Source: Paraburkholderia sp. SOS3 (GTDB lineage Bacteria; Pseudomonadota; Gammaproteobacteria; Burkholderiales; Burkholderiaceae). Taken from it: DNA of 64,000 nucleotides. The position numbers and the translations under genes are program-made. The DNA is taken from NCBI RefSeq assembly GCF_001922345.1, contig NZ_CP018812.1, forward strand, positions 1,426,001 through 1,490,000, in the 5' to 3' direction. The notes beneath the pieces are model-generated. The model was given only the letters and a program-made list of their open reading frames with translations, searched no databases and was not told the DNA's origin. Positions 35,014 to 44,434 of this stretch are shown piece after piece (within the stretch, counting starts at the first letter, position 1; each line of letters starts with the position of its first letter).

Positions 35014-36417
35014 TTGGCTATCGTCAATTCGGGCGCTCGCCTCGATCGCCTGCCCATTACGTCGTTTCACTGGAAGATCCTGTTCCTGATCGGAGCGGGC
35101 GCTTTCCTCGACGCTTTCGATATCTACCTCGCGAACGGCGCATTGGCCGCGATGGTGAAGAGTGGGTTTACCGATCTGCACGTCGGCTCGTTCTTTATTT
35201 CGGCGACTTTTCTCGGCATGATGATCGGCGCCGGCCTGTCCGGTTATCTCGGCGACCGCTTCGGCCGGCGCTATTCGTATCAGGCGAATCTGGCGATTTT
35301 CGGGCTCGCGTCGATTGCGGCTGCGTTTGCGCCGAATATCTACTGGCTTATTTTCCTACGGCTGCTGATGGGCATCGGCCTCGGCGCCGAACTCGTCGTG
35401 GCGGCGGGCACGCTCAGCGAATTCGTGCCGCCCGGTACGCGCGGCCGCTGGATTTCGCTGCTCGCGCTGATCACGAACTCGGGACTGCTCGGCGCGACCG
35501 CGATCGGCTACTGGGTGATTCCGCATCTCGGCTGGCGCTATATGTTCGCGATCGCGGGCGTCGGCGCGGTGATCGTCTGGGTGCTGCGTCACCGCATGCC
35601 CGAATCGCCGCGCTGGCTCGAGACGGTTGGGCGTCTCGATGAAGCGGAGGCGACGGTCGCCGCAATCGAGCGCGAAGTCGCGGCGAAGGTCGGGCAACTG
35701 CCGCCGGTCGCGCATGTATTCAATCATGAAGCACCGCGCGCACCGTTTTCGGCGCTGTTCGAGCGCGGCGTGATCGGCCGCACGCTGGTCGCAGCGCTCA
35801 CGTGCATGGCGATCAATATGTCGCTGTACGGCTTCGTTGCGTGGCTGCCGACCTTCTTCGTGAAGGAAGGCCTGACCATCGTGCAGTCGCTCGGCTTCGT
35901 ATTGCTGATGTCGTTCGGCGCGCCGGCCGGTGCGGTGGTCGGCTACTTTATCGCGGACCGTCTCGGGCGGCGTAACGGGCTCGTGCTGTTTTCCGTGCTG
36001 ACGGTCGTGCTCGGCTACGTGTATGTGCAGATGCGCGACCCGGCGGCGATTTCGGTGGTCGGCTTCGCGCTCGTGACGGCGATCTATACGGTCTGCACGC
36101 TGGGGCTTTTCGGTTATATCCCGGAACTGTTCCCGACCACGCACCGGCTGCGCGGCACCGGCGTGGCGGGAACATGCGGGCGCGCTGCGTCGATGAGCAC
36201 GCCGTATGTCGCGATCGTGCTGTACACGCATTTCGGCGTGACCGGTGTGGTGTCGATGGTGAGCGCGGTGCTCGTGCTCATGAGCGTCGCGATTCTCGTG
36301 CTGCGTGTCGAAACGAGCCAGCAGACGCTCGAAGCAATCGCGCCGGAGATCGTGCCGAACGAGGGCGCGACAGGAAGTCGTATCGATGCGGTGGTCAATC
36401 GCTCGACGCAGGCCTAG
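35014..36417 (+). CDS. MFS transporter, probable organic-acid importer
   Basis: Permease of 467 residues from a TTG at 35014, with GGAG six bases before it. Upstream in-frame ATGs give a long, non-family N-terminus. Twelve segments are seen; LSGYLGDRFGRRYSY at loop 2-3 and YFIADRLGRRNGL at loop 8-9 are the repeated MFS motifs, and RLLMGIGLGAELVVAAGTLS and ELFPTTHRLRGTGV place it among the sugar/aromatic/organic-acid:H+ symporters. As the last gene of the C5-acid cluster it probably imports the substrate. The Pseudomonas cluster uses a different carrier type. Confidence 0.82.
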   Translation: MAIVNSGARLDRLPITSFHWKILFLIGAGAFLDAFDIYLANGALAAMVKSGFTDLHVGSFFISATFLGMMIGAGLSGYLGDRFGRRYSYQANLAIFGLASIAAAFAPNIYWLIFLRLLMGIGLGAELVVAAGTLSEFVPPGTRGRWISLLALITNSGLLGATAIGYWVIPHLGWRYMFAIAGVGAVIVWVLRHRMPESPRWLETVGRLDEAEATVAAIEREVAAKVGQLPPVAHVFNHEAPRAPFSALFERGVIGRTLVAALTCMAINMSLYGFVAWLPTFFVKEGLTIVQSLGFVLLMSFGAPAGAVVGYFIADRLGRRNGLVLFSVLTVVLGYVYVQMRDPAAISVVGFALVTAIYTVCTLGLFGYIPELFPTTHRLRGTGVAGTCGRAASMSTPYVAIVLYTHFGVTGVVSMVSAVLVLMSVAILVLRVETSQQTLEAIAPEIVPNEGATGSRIDAVVNRSTQA

Positions 36418-36523
36418 CGCGGCCCGTCCTTCAAGGGCGCAATCCTCAGCGGCAAGCTCGAGGCGCACTCCAAAGCCGATCGGCATCGGGAACGGAGTGC
36501 GCGACGTGGACCCGCGGTGCAAC

Positions 36524-39097
36524 TCAATAAGCGCCGACAGTTTTGCGCTTGTATTTGCGGCGCGGCGTGCTCCATTCGGCACCGTCGCTGTCGCTGCCGA
36601 ATCGGACTGGATCATTCATGTACGCGTTCAGCTTGTCGCGCGTCCATGATTCAGGATTACCGACCGTCGAGATGATTCCCGTGGTCGAGCCGCCGCCGAG
36701 CAATACCGCGAAGATGCCGCGCAGCGGAAAATCGGTGTACGCCGGAAGGCTGATGTCGAAAGGCTCGGAACGAATGAACATATCTTCCGCCGTCGCACCC
36801 ATTTCCGCCTGAAAGGCCGACGGAAACTGCAGCGCGAGGATGGTCGGATGCACGTTGCGGTAGTCCGAGCCGATTTCCGGATCGCCCATCAGGCAGCTGC
36901 CGCCGGTGCCCCAATGCTGGCTGTCGAAATCGGCTGCAACGGCGTCGTTCGTATTCGGCGTGCGGCTCGCGGGAATCTGCCACGGCATCACCGGCAGTTT
37001 GAGTGCGCGGCTGATTCCTTTGCAGAAATCGAAGTAGCGGCTCCATTCGCGAGGGCCGTAGCAATAGCCGTTCACGTAAGCACGCTGTGTGAAATCGTCG
37101 GCTTCGTAGCGGTCGATAGCGAGGAAATGCGGCTTCCAGTCGCCGCTGTAGACGCCAAGGTTATCGACATAAGTCGCGGTTTGCTGTGCATAGGCAAGCG
37201 GATCGCTTTCGTCGTAGATCCATTCGGACCTGCCGACGCCCCACAGGTTGATCTGCCAGCCGAACACGATGTTCGGCGCGACCGTGTACACGAGCCAGTT
37301 CACGGCGGCGATATAGCCTTTGATGTCTTCCGTTATGCCCGATGGAATCGTCGCGCCGACCGACCAGTGATCGAGCGCGGTCTGCAACGGCGCGCGCACG
37401 GGCATGTTGTATTCCGGTTCGAACCCGCCTTGCTGGCACGCGCCCAGAAAATCGGGGTTGACGATAAAGCCCGCCGGCACCGGATGCGTGCTGTCGATCG
37501 TCAGGTTTGCCGTATTCAGGGAAAGAATCAGATTCGCGAAGCTGTGCGCATGTTGGTCGGCGTTGGCAAGCATGCCCGAGGTGTTGCCGAGCGACAGATT
37601 GCACGTATACGAAATCATGACCGGCAGCACGGGTTGACCGCCCAGCTGCGTTTCGACGGCACGCGCGAGCTTGATCGTCGTGCTTGTTGCCGTGTCTTCG
37701 GTGAGATAGGTGTTAGCGTCGCCGGCGCCGTCGTTGCCGGCATACTTGAAGACGGAGCACGCGCGTGCGCTCGCGAAATCGGCCTGATTGGACTGCGTGA
37801 GGTCCGCACAACCGCCGAACGACAGATAGGATGGAAACCCCGGGACGAGCAGATTGGCCGATGCTTCGATCGACACTTCGAGCGTCGCCGGGCTCGCGCC
37901 GCCGACGGCCAGCTGCGGTGGTGTCTCGACTGCATAGACGATGCTGCCGGACAGAAAATCCGCCGACGAAGCAGTATAGGTATCGGGTTTCACGGGTACG
38001 CTGAATCGCGTGAGCTGCGTTTCGACGGCGACGGTCTGCGTATAGCTCATGCCGGCGCCGGACAGCCGCAACGTGATTTGCTCGGGCAAGGTCGCATCGG
38101 CGGTCACATCGATCGATACGACGACGAATTCGCTTGTGTCGACGGGCGTTCGCTGGATCAGCGAATCGCTTATCTGCACTATCTGCAACTGGTTTGCGAG
38201 CACGACTTCGACGTCGGTGAAGCTGTAGCGGACGTTGTTCAACGACACATCGTCGATTGTCACGCGTGCGGTGCCGGAAGGCGGAAGCAGGCGCACCTGC
38301 GTGGTCGAACTGGTTCGGCTCGAAAATGCGGCAAGCGTTTTCCCGCTGGTGGCCTCGACGACGGTGACGTTCAACGTTTCAGTCTCGAGGCCGCTTATTG
38401 CGCCGATGGCGATATCGAGCGCGCCCGAGCGTTGCAGCTCACCGAACGACACACGCACGGGCACGGTTGCGTTCGCACCGATCGACATCTGGTCCGGCGA
38501 AACCACCAGCGGTGCAATCACGGTCTGATCCGCGGTGGCGACATTGTCTGCCTGAATCGTGTAGTCGCCTTGCTCGAGCGTCTGGTCGACCGTGCCGCCG
38601 TACTGCAGTGTGGTGGACGTGGTCGCGCTGCCGCGCTTGAACTGGATAACCGGCGCGACAACGGCAAGGGCCGGGTCCGGTGCCGCCGCGCACGAGATCG
38701 ACGCGCTGCCGTTTATGTCCGGCGACTGGTCTGCTGCAATGACGAACGAATCGAGCCAGGCATCGGTGTTCTGCGTCAGATCGCCGTTCACGCCGATATT
38801 GATCTGGTCGCCGGCGTTCATCAGATGCGGCTCGTCGAAATCGAGTTTCAGCGCGATGGAGAACAGGTTCGCATCGAGCTGTGTCGATTCGGCGTTGACG
38901 GTCGTGGCAACCCATGAACCCGCAAAGCTTGGATAAACATCGGTGTCGCCGATTGCAGCCGGCGAGCTGAACGACATCGACAGATACTGGTTGACCTGCA
39001 CCGGGCTTCCATCTTCATAGCGAAGATTGGACACGACCATCTGACCGTACCACTGCCCAGCACCCTGGGCGACGACTACATCGCATTCGATTTTCAT
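36524..39097 (-). CDS. Large multidomain protein, possibly carbohydrate-active
   Basis: Protein of 857 residues without a signal peptide. The first 140 residues are beta-rich with GQWYGQMVVSNLRYEDGSPV and TDAWLDSFVIAADQSPD, similar in feel to carbohydrate-binding modules. Residues 140 to about 420 look like a series of Ig/fibronectin-like strands (GDYTIQADNVATADQTVIAP). The C-terminal part from about 425 (FPSYLSFGGCADLTQSNQAD) has the style of a TIM-barrel hydrolase: VLPVMISYTCNLSLGNTSGM, NWLVYTVAPNIVFGWQINLW, HFLAIDRYEADDF, PVMPWQIPASRTP and QHWGTGGSCLMGDPEIG. A polysaccharide hydrolase is plausible but I cannot name the family. Stands alone. Confidence 0.5.
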   Translation of the reverse strand: MKIECDVVVAQGAGQWYGQMVVSNLRYEDGSPVQVNQYLSMSFSSPAAIGDTDVYPSFAGSWVATTVNAESTQLDANLFSIALKLDFDEPHLMNAGDQINIGVNGDLTQNTDAWLDSFVIAADQSPDINGSASISCAAAPDPALAVVAPVIQFKRGSATTSTTLQYGGTVDQTLEQGDYTIQADNVATADQTVIAPLVVSPDQMSIGANATVPVRVSFGELQRSGALDIAIGAISGLETETLNVTVVEATSGKTLAAFSSRTSSTTQVRLLPPSGTARVTIDDVSLNNVRYSFTDVEVVLANQLQIVQISDSLIQRTPVDTSEFVVVSIDVTADATLPEQITLRLSGAGMSYTQTVAVETQLTRFSVPVKPDTYTASSADFLSGSIVYAVETPPQLAVGGASPATLEVSIEASANLLVPGFPSYLSFGGCADLTQSNQADFASARACSVFKYAGNDGAGDANTYLTEDTATSTTIKLARAVETQLGGQPVLPVMISYTCNLSLGNTSGMLANADQHAHSFANLILSLNTANLTIDSTHPVPAGFIVNPDFLGACQQGGFEPEYNMPVRAPLQTALDHWSVGATIPSGITEDIKGYIAAVNWLVYTVAPNIVFGWQINLWGVGRSEWIYDESDPLAYAQQTATYVDNLGVYSGDWKPHFLAIDRYEADDFTQRAYVNGYCYGPREWSRYFDFCKGISRALKLPVMPWQIPASRTPNTNDAVAADFDSQHWGTGGSCLMGDPEIGSDYRNVHPTILALQFPSAFQAEMGATAEDMFIRSEPFDISLPAYTDFPLRGIFAVLLGGGSTTGIISTVGNPESWTRDKLNAYMNDPVRFGSDSDGAEWSTPRRKYKRKTVGAY

Positions 39098-39400
39098 AAT
39101 GCCTCCAGGAACATCGTGTGATTGCGTACCTGCACCTGTAGGGCATCGATCCCATCGATCCGATATGGATGCCTAAATATCTAGATAACGGTCAATTCTC
39201 AATGCGTCCGGGTTCAGGTACGAACGATTATAGAAAGCAAAATGAAAAAAATCGCAGGGCAGTTCGGGAGACGTTCAGAAAGTGTTAACGCGTTGTCGTG
39301 GCAATGGCGAACTCGCGCGTGACAAGCCAAGGCGACGCAGAAATGCCCCGACGATCAGGGCGAGTGCCCGACCTCCGAGGCGTGCGTGCGGTGGTTCGGA
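39098..39400. promoter_or_regulatory. Intergenic, promoter region of the 857-residue protein gene
   Basis: AT-rich stretches (CCTAAATATCTAGATAACGG and AAAGCAAAATGAAAAAAATC) between the divergent-reading neighbours suggest promoter DNA for the minus-strand gene. No small gene or clear repeat is seen. Confidence 0.4.
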
Positions 39401-40348
39401 TTAGCCGAGCGCGCCGACCAGTTCGGGCACCGCGTTGAACAGATCGGCTTCGAGCGCGTAATCGGCGACGCTGAAGATCGGCGCTTCGGGATCCTTGTTG
39501 ATCGCGACGATCACCTTCGAGTCCTTCATGCCCGCGAGGTGCTGGATCGCACCGGAAATGCCGACGGCCACGTACAGCTGCGGCGCGACGATCTTGCCGG
39601 TCTGGCCGACCTGATAGTCGTTCGGCACGTAGCCCGCGTCCACCGCGGCGCGCGAGGCGCCCATCGCCGCGCCGAGCCTGTCCGCCAGCGGTTCGAGCAC
39701 CTTCGTGTAGTTCTCGCCGCTGCCGAGGCCGCGCCCGCCCGACACGATGATCGTCGCGCTCGTCAGTTCCGGGCGATCGAGCTTCGTCACTTCGCGGTTC
39801 ACGAACTGCGAGATGCCGCGACCGGCAGCGGCCCCGATCGTTTCGATCGGCGCGTTGCCGCCTTCGGCCGCCACCGGGTCGAAGCCCGTCGCGCGCACGG
39901 TGATGACCTTGACCGGGTCCTCCGACTGCACGATCGCGATCGCGTTGCCCGCATAGATCGGCCGCTCGAACGTGTCGGGGCTGTCCACCGCCGTGATGTC
40001 GCTGATCTGCGCCACGTCGAGCTTCGCCGCGATGCGCGGCGCGATGTTCTTGCCGTAGGCGGTGGCGGGCGCAACGATGTGCGTGTAATTCCCTGCCGCA
40101 CCCTGCACGAGCGCAAGCACCGTCGCCTCGACGTTTTCCGCGAGGCCTTCGGCCAGTTGCGGCGCGTCGGCCAGCAGAACCTTCGCGACGCCCGCGACTT
40201 TCGATGCGGCTTGTGCCGCGCCCTGTGCGTCGTGGCCTGCCACCAGCAGGTGAATGTCGCCGCCGATCTTCTGTGCCGCGGCTACGGTGTTCAGCGTCGC
40301 CGCCTTCAGCGACGCATTGTCATGTTCAGCAATTACCAGAGTCGTCAT
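39401..40348 (-). CDS. etfA: Electron transfer flavoprotein alpha subunit
   Basis: Protein of 315 residues. It opens [20 protein letters not shown], and the C-terminal FAD-binding domain has [55 protein letters not shown] and [10 protein letters not shown], the ETF-alpha signature. With EtfB it carries electrons from acyl-CoA dehydrogenases to the ETF-quinone reductase. It follows etfB by 21 bases. Confidence 0.97.
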   Translation of the reverse strand: MTTLVIAEHDNASLKAATLNTVAAAQKIGGDIHLLVAGHDAQGAAQAASKVAGVAKVLLADAPQLAEGLAENVEATVLALVQGAAGNYTHIVAPATAYGKNIAPRIAAKLDVAQISDITAVDSPDTFERPIYAGNAIAIVQSEDPVKVITVRATGFDPVAAEGGNAPIETIGAAAGRGISQFVNREVTKLDRPELTSATIIVSGGRGLGSGENYTKVLEPLADRLGAAMGASRAAVDAGYVPNDYQVGQTGKIVAPQLYVAVGISGAIQHLAGMKDSKVIVAINKDPEAPIFSVADYALEADLFNAVPELVGALG

Positions 40349-40369
40349 CTCGTGTGTCTCCGCGCGCCC

Positions 40370-41119
40370 TTACAGCACCTTCGCTTCGTTCTTCAGCCTC
40401 TCGACCAGCGTCTTCACGTCCGGCACCTTCACGCCGGCGCTGCGTGCGGCCGGCTCGGTCACCTTCAGCGTCTTCAGGCGCGGCCTGACGTCGACCCCGA
40501 GGTCCTCGGGCCTGAGCGTTTCGAGCGGCTTCTTCTTCGCCTTCATGATGTTGGGCAGCGTCACGTAGCGCGGCTCGTTCAGGCGCAGATCGGTGGTGAC
40601 CACGGCGGGCAGCGTCAGCGTCAGCGTTTCCGCGCCGCCGTCGACTTCACGCGCGACCGTCGCGCGGCCGTCGGCAATGGTCACCTTCGAGGCGAACGTC
40701 GCCTGCGGCAGGTCCGCGAGCGCGGCGAGCATCTGGCCGGTCTGGTTCGAATCGTCGTCGATGGCCTGCTTGCCGAGGATCACGAGTGCGGGCTTTTCCC
40801 TGTCGAGGAGCGCCTTGAGCAGCTTCGCCACGGCGAGCGGCTGCAGCTCCCCGGACGACTCGATCAGGATCGCGCGGTCCGCGCCGATCGCGAGCGCCGT
40901 GCGCAGCGTTTCCTGGCACTGGGCGACGCCCGCCGACACCGCGATCACCTCGGTCGCGACGCCCGCTTCCTTCAGGCGTACCGCTTCTTCCACGGCGATC
41001 TCGTCGAACGGATTCATCGACATCTTCACGTTCGCAATGTCCACGCCCGTGTGGTCCGATTTCACGCGCACCTTCACGTTGTAATCGACCACCCTTTTGA
41101 CTGGCACCAGAATTTTCAA
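40370..41119 (-). CDS. etfB: Electron transfer flavoprotein beta subunit
   Basis: Protein of 249 residues from a TTG at 41119, with GGAGGAG six bases before it; this gives the family start [17 protein letters not shown]. It has [39 protein letters not shown] (AMP/FAD contact) and [20 protein letters not shown], typical of EtfB. It forms a heterodimer with EtfA. The order etfB-etfA in one operon is standard in Burkholderia. Confidence 0.97.
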   Translation of the reverse strand: MKILVPVKRVVDYNVKVRVKSDHTGVDIANVKMSMNPFDEIAVEEAVRLKEAGVATEVIAVSAGVAQCQETLRTALAIGADRAILIESSGELQPLAVAKLLKALLDREKPALVILGKQAIDDDSNQTGQMLAALADLPQATFASKVTIADGRATVAREVDGGAETLTLTLPAVVTTDLRLNEPRYVTLPNIMKAKKKPLETLRPEDLGVDVRPRLKTLKVTEPAARSAGVKVPDVKTLVERLKNEAKVL

Positions 41120-41233
41120 GCTTGGGCTCCTCCGATCAGGTTCAATCATTCGGACTGTGACAGAACCCGGGTGCGAGAGGAATTGCCAATTGCTGAAGGG
41201 GGGCTTAGGCGTGGACTAACCGGGTCGCGCGTA

Positions 41234-41596
41234 TTACGTCTCGGAAGGCGTCAGTTTTCCGTCTTTAAGGACACTTACCTCGACGCTGCCGTCCGGTTTG
41301 CGGTGGCTGAGCGTTTGGATCACGCCGGTATCGTCATCGAAAGTGGACATGCCGATCTGTTTTCCATCGGGACCGAACATCTGGCTTTGCAACACTCTGT
41401 GATCCGGGGAAATGACGGCCTTCGCCGTGTTGCCATCCGGCAGCCCGGTGAACGTAACGAGCGTGTTGTAGCCGTCAGGTTGCTGGCCCGGCGCCGGCGG
41501 CATCAGGTTCGAGCTCGGCTTGTAAAAGGGTATTTGCTCCGTCGTGACCGAAGGGCCGTTATTGTTTGTTTGGGTTGTCGGGCCACTGATTGGCAT
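41234..41596 (-). CDS. Hypothetical protein, 120 residues
   Basis: Soluble, polar protein rich in Pro, Asn and Gly near the start. The middle has YNTLVTFTGLPDGNTAKAVI and QSQMFGPDGKQIGMSTFDDD, a run of short beta-hairpin-like units. No signal peptide or named domain is recognised. Located alone between etfB and a LysR gene. Confidence 0.5.
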   Translation of the reverse strand: MPISGPTTQTNNNGPSVTTEQIPFYKPSSNLMPPAPGQQPDGYNTLVTFTGLPDGNTAKAVISPDHRVLQSQMFGPDGKQIGMSTFDDDTGVIQTLSHRKPDGSVEVSVLKDGKLTPSET

Positions 41597-41767
41597 GCTG
41601 AATCCTATTGAGAGATTAGTAAGGCGCGGTTGCGCAATGACATGTCCGGTTGCGGACGTTTCCAGTGTCGACCGTACGGCGTAACCGAAGGTAGTGGCCG
41701 CTCATGGTGCGTCTTGCGTCGCGCATATCGCGTTACCATCGAAGCTTTCCTTTGCGCATCGATCGCC

Positions 41768-42658
41768 ATGCACTTCGACTTCGTTGACCTGAGCCTCATG
41801 ACCGCGCTTGCCGACACGAAGAATCTCGCCCGCGCCGCGAGCCGTTGTCATCTGTCCGCGCCGGCCGCGAGCAACCGTGTCAAGAATCTCGAAGAAGGGC
41901 TCGGCTTTCGTCTGCTCTATCGCACGAGCCAGGGCATGACGCTCACGCCCGCGGGCGAAACCTTCGTGCGTCATGCGCGCCTCGTGCTCGAAGAAACCGA
42001 ACGCCTCGCCGCCGACATGCAGGATTACGGCGAAGGCATCAAGGGACATGTGCGCGTGTGGGCGAATACGACGGCGATCAGCGAATTCTTGCCCGCTGTG
42101 TTGAGCCGCTTTCTTCGCGAACACCAGGACGTGAACATCGAACTGCGCGAAGTGCTGAGCGGCGAAATCGTCAAAGGGCTCACGGAAGGCGCGACCGATA
42201 TCGGCATCGTTGCGGGCAACGTCGATACGGGGCACCTCGAAATGCTGCCGTATCGCGACGATCGTCTCGTGCTCGTCACCGCGCCCGATCATCCGCTTGG
42301 CCAACGCAGCGCGGTCGACTTCGCGGAAACGCTCGATGAAGACTATATCGGCCTGCCGACGTCGAGCGCGATTCACTCGTTCATCAATATCGCCGCCGAT
42401 GCGCTCGGGCGGCGCATCAAGCTGCGCATCCAGGTCGGCAATTTCGAGGCCGCCTGCCGGATGATCGAGGCAGGCGTCGGCATCGGCATCGTGCCCGGTT
42501 CGGTCGCGGCGCGGCATGCGAAGACGATGACTATCCGGATCGTGAACCTGAATGACGCATGGTCCGAACGCAAACTGAAAATCTGTGTGCGCAGCGTCAA
42601 GGATTTGCCGCAGTTTTCGCGCGAACTGATCGATATGCTGACCGCGGAAGCCGATTAA
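41768..42658 (+). CDS. LysR-family regulator
   Basis: Protein of 296 residues. The helix-turn-helix part is LMTALADTKNLARAASRCHL, SAPAASNRVKNLEEGLGFRL, and the effector domain has EVLSGEIVKGLTEGATDIGI and AACRMIEAGVGIGIVPGSVA. It starts MHFDFVDLSL at 41768; the upstream codons do not fit the family. It lies upstream of glcD on the same strand, about 280 bases apart, so it might control that operon or another gene. Confidence 0.88.
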   Translation: MHFDFVDLSLMTALADTKNLARAASRCHLSAPAASNRVKNLEEGLGFRLLYRTSQGMTLTPAGETFVRHARLVLEETERLAADMQDYGEGIKGHVRVWANTTAISEFLPAVLSRFLREHQDVNIELREVLSGEIVKGLTEGATDIGIVAGNVDTGHLEMLPYRDDRLVLVTAPDHPLGQRSAVDFAETLDEDYIGLPTSSAIHSFINIAADALGRRIKLRIQVGNFEAACRMIEAGVGIGIVPGSVAARHAKTMTIRIVNLNDAWSERKLKICVRSVKDLPQFSRELIDMLTAEAD

Positions 42659-42882
42659 TCTCCCACGCCCGCGACACGCTCCGGTCAATCCGGCCGTGGC
42701 GCGCCCAGCATGGCGCGATGCCCCGACGTTTCCGAAACCCCGATTGGCGCGTGATTTCGGGCACGGGACGACGGAATTTTTGCCGAAGCTGTACGGTTAA
42801 CGCGTGCGAAGCGGGCGCCGGCGAATTTCACGCGATGCCAGGGTTTCTACTGGTTTCCGGGTGGCTGACACGCCCCTAGCAT

Positions 42883-42917
42883 TGACAGCTGGTCGGGTGG
42901 TCGACCAGTTGACCAGC
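42883..42917. promoter_or_regulatory. Candidate GntR (FCD) operator at the glcD promoter
   Basis: TTGACA at 42883 is followed by CTGGTC (42890-42895), the perfect palindrome TGGTCGACCA (42899-42908) and GACCAG (42912-42917). TGGT-spacer-ACCA half-sites are the usual targets of FadR/LldR/GlcC-type GntR regulators, and one is encoded just after the operon. The ATG of glcD lies 18 bases downstream, so binding would block transcription. Function is inferred. Confidence 0.55.
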
Positions 42918-42934
42918 CAGCCGAAGGAGACGCA

Positions 42935-44434
42935 ATGAGTTACCTTTACGACGAGAAGCTCGATGGAGCGCTCGCGTCGCACGACCGCGAAACGGTCGTG
43001 GCGGAACTGCAGCACCTGCTGCCGGACCTGCAATTGCTGCATTCGCGCGAGGAAGTGCGTCCGTTCGAATGCGACGGCCTGTCGGCATACCGCACGTCGC
43101 CGCTGCTCGTAGCGCTTCCCGAACGCGTCGAGCAGGTTCAGGCGCTGCTCAAATATGCGCACGCGCGCCGCATTCCGGTCGTGGCGCGCGGCGCGGGCAC
43201 GGGTCTTTCGGGTGGCGCGATGCCGCTTGAAAAGGGCATCCTGCTCGTCATGGCGCGCTTCAACAAGATTGTCGAGATCGACGCGAACGCCGGCCTGGCC
43301 CGCGTGCAGCCCGGCGTGCGCAACCTTGCGATTTCCCATGCCGCGGCGCCTTACGGTCTTTACTACGCGCCGGACCCATCGTCGCAGATCGCCTGTTCGA
43401 TCGGCGGCAATGTCGCGGAAAACGCGGGCGGCGTGCATTGTCTGAAATACGGGCTCACCGTGCACAACATCCTGCGCGTCGACATGATCACGATCGACGG
43501 CGAGCGCTTGACGCTCGGCTCCGAAGCGCTCGATAGCCCGGGTTTCGATCTGCTCGCATTGTTTACGGGCTCGGAAGGCATGCTCGGGGTCGTGACCGAA
43601 GTTACCGTGAAGCTATTGACGAAGCCGCAAAGCGCGAAGGTCCTGCTCGCCAGCTTCGACGACGTCGAAAAAGCAGGTGGCGCGGTGGCGAAGATCATCG
43701 GCGCGGGCGTGATTCCGGGCGGCCTCGAGATGATGGACAATCTCTCGATTCGCGCGGCCGAAGACTTTATCAAGGCCGGTTATCCGGTCGAGGCCGAAGC
43801 GATCCTGCTGTGCGAACTCGACGGCGCGGAGTCCGACGTCGACGAAGACATCGCCTGCGTCGACGCGATTCTGCGCGAATCAGGCGCGACCGACGTGCGG
43901 CTCGCGCAGAACGAAGGCGAGCGCCAGCGCTTCTGGGCGGGCCGCAAGAACGCATTTCCCGCGGTCGGACGCATTTCCCCCGATTACTACTGCATGGACG
44001 GCACGATTCCGCGCCGCGAGTTGCCGCGTGTGCTCAAAGGCATCGCGGACCTGTCCACGGAATACGGCTTGCGCGTCGCTAACGTGTTTCATGCGGGCGA
44101 CGGCAACATGCACCCGCTGATCCTGTTCGACGCAAACGTGCCCGGCGAAATGGACCGCGCCGAAGCGCTCGGCGGCCGCATTCTCGAACTGTGCGTCGAA
44201 GTGGGCGGCAGCATTACCGGCGAGCATGGCGTGGGCCGCGAAAAGATCAACCAGATGTGCTCGCAGTTCAGCAGCGACGAATTGACCGTGTTTCATGCGG
44301 TAAAAGCCGCGTTCGACGAAACAGGCCTGCTGAACCCCGGCAAGAATATCCCGACGCTGCATCGCTGCGCCGAGTTCGGCGCGATGCACGTGCATCACGG
44401 CGCATTGCCCTTTCCTGAACTGGAGCGTTTCTGA
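42935..44434 (+). CDS. glcD: Glycolate oxidase subunit GlcD (FAD-linked)
   Basis: Protein of 499 residues with a PCMH-type FAD-binding domain: VVARGAGTGLSGGAMPLEKG, PDPSSQIACSIGGNVAENAG and GLDLLALFTGSEGMLGVVTE-like text, then NVFHAGDGNMHPLILFD with the catalytic His and GSITGEHGVGREKI. GlcD oxidises glycolate to glyoxylate and hands electrons to the quinone pool through GlcE and GlcF. AAGGAG precedes the ATG. Its stop overlaps the glcE start by one base. Confidence 0.95.
   Translation: MSYLYDEKLDGALASHDRETVVAELQHLLPDLQLLHSREEVRPFECDGLSAYRTSPLLVALPERVEQVQALLKYAHARRIPVVARGAGTGLSGGAMPLEKGILLVMARFNKIVEIDANAGLARVQPGVRNLAISHAAAPYGLYYAPDPSSQIACSIGGNVAENAGGVHCLKYGLTVHNILRVDMITIDGERLTLGSEALDSPGFDLLALFTGSEGMLGVVTEVTVKLLTKPQSAKVLLASFDDVEKAGGAVAKIIGAGVIPGGLEMMDNLSIRAAEDFIKAGYPVEAEAILLCELDGAESDVDEDIACVDAILRESGATDVRLAQNEGERQRFWAGRKNAFPAVGRISPDYYCMDGTIPRRELPRVLKGIADLSTEYGLRVANVFHAGDGNMHPLILFDANVPGEMDRAEALGGRILELCVEVGGSITGEHGVGREKINQMCSQFSSDELTVFHAVKAAFDETGLLNPGKNIPTLHRCAEFGAMHVHHGALPFPELERF

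Noticed and set aside
36848..38917. A 689-codon plus-strand frame opposite the 857-residue protein
   Set aside because: I weighed which strand is real. The minus strand has protein-like composition and structured motifs, while the plus strand is Arg/Gly/Val-rich without motifs.
39386..41611. A 741-codon plus-strand frame opposite etfA and etfB
   Set aside because: Antisense shadow caused by high GC; composition is Arg/His-rich and etfA/etfB are certain on the other strand.
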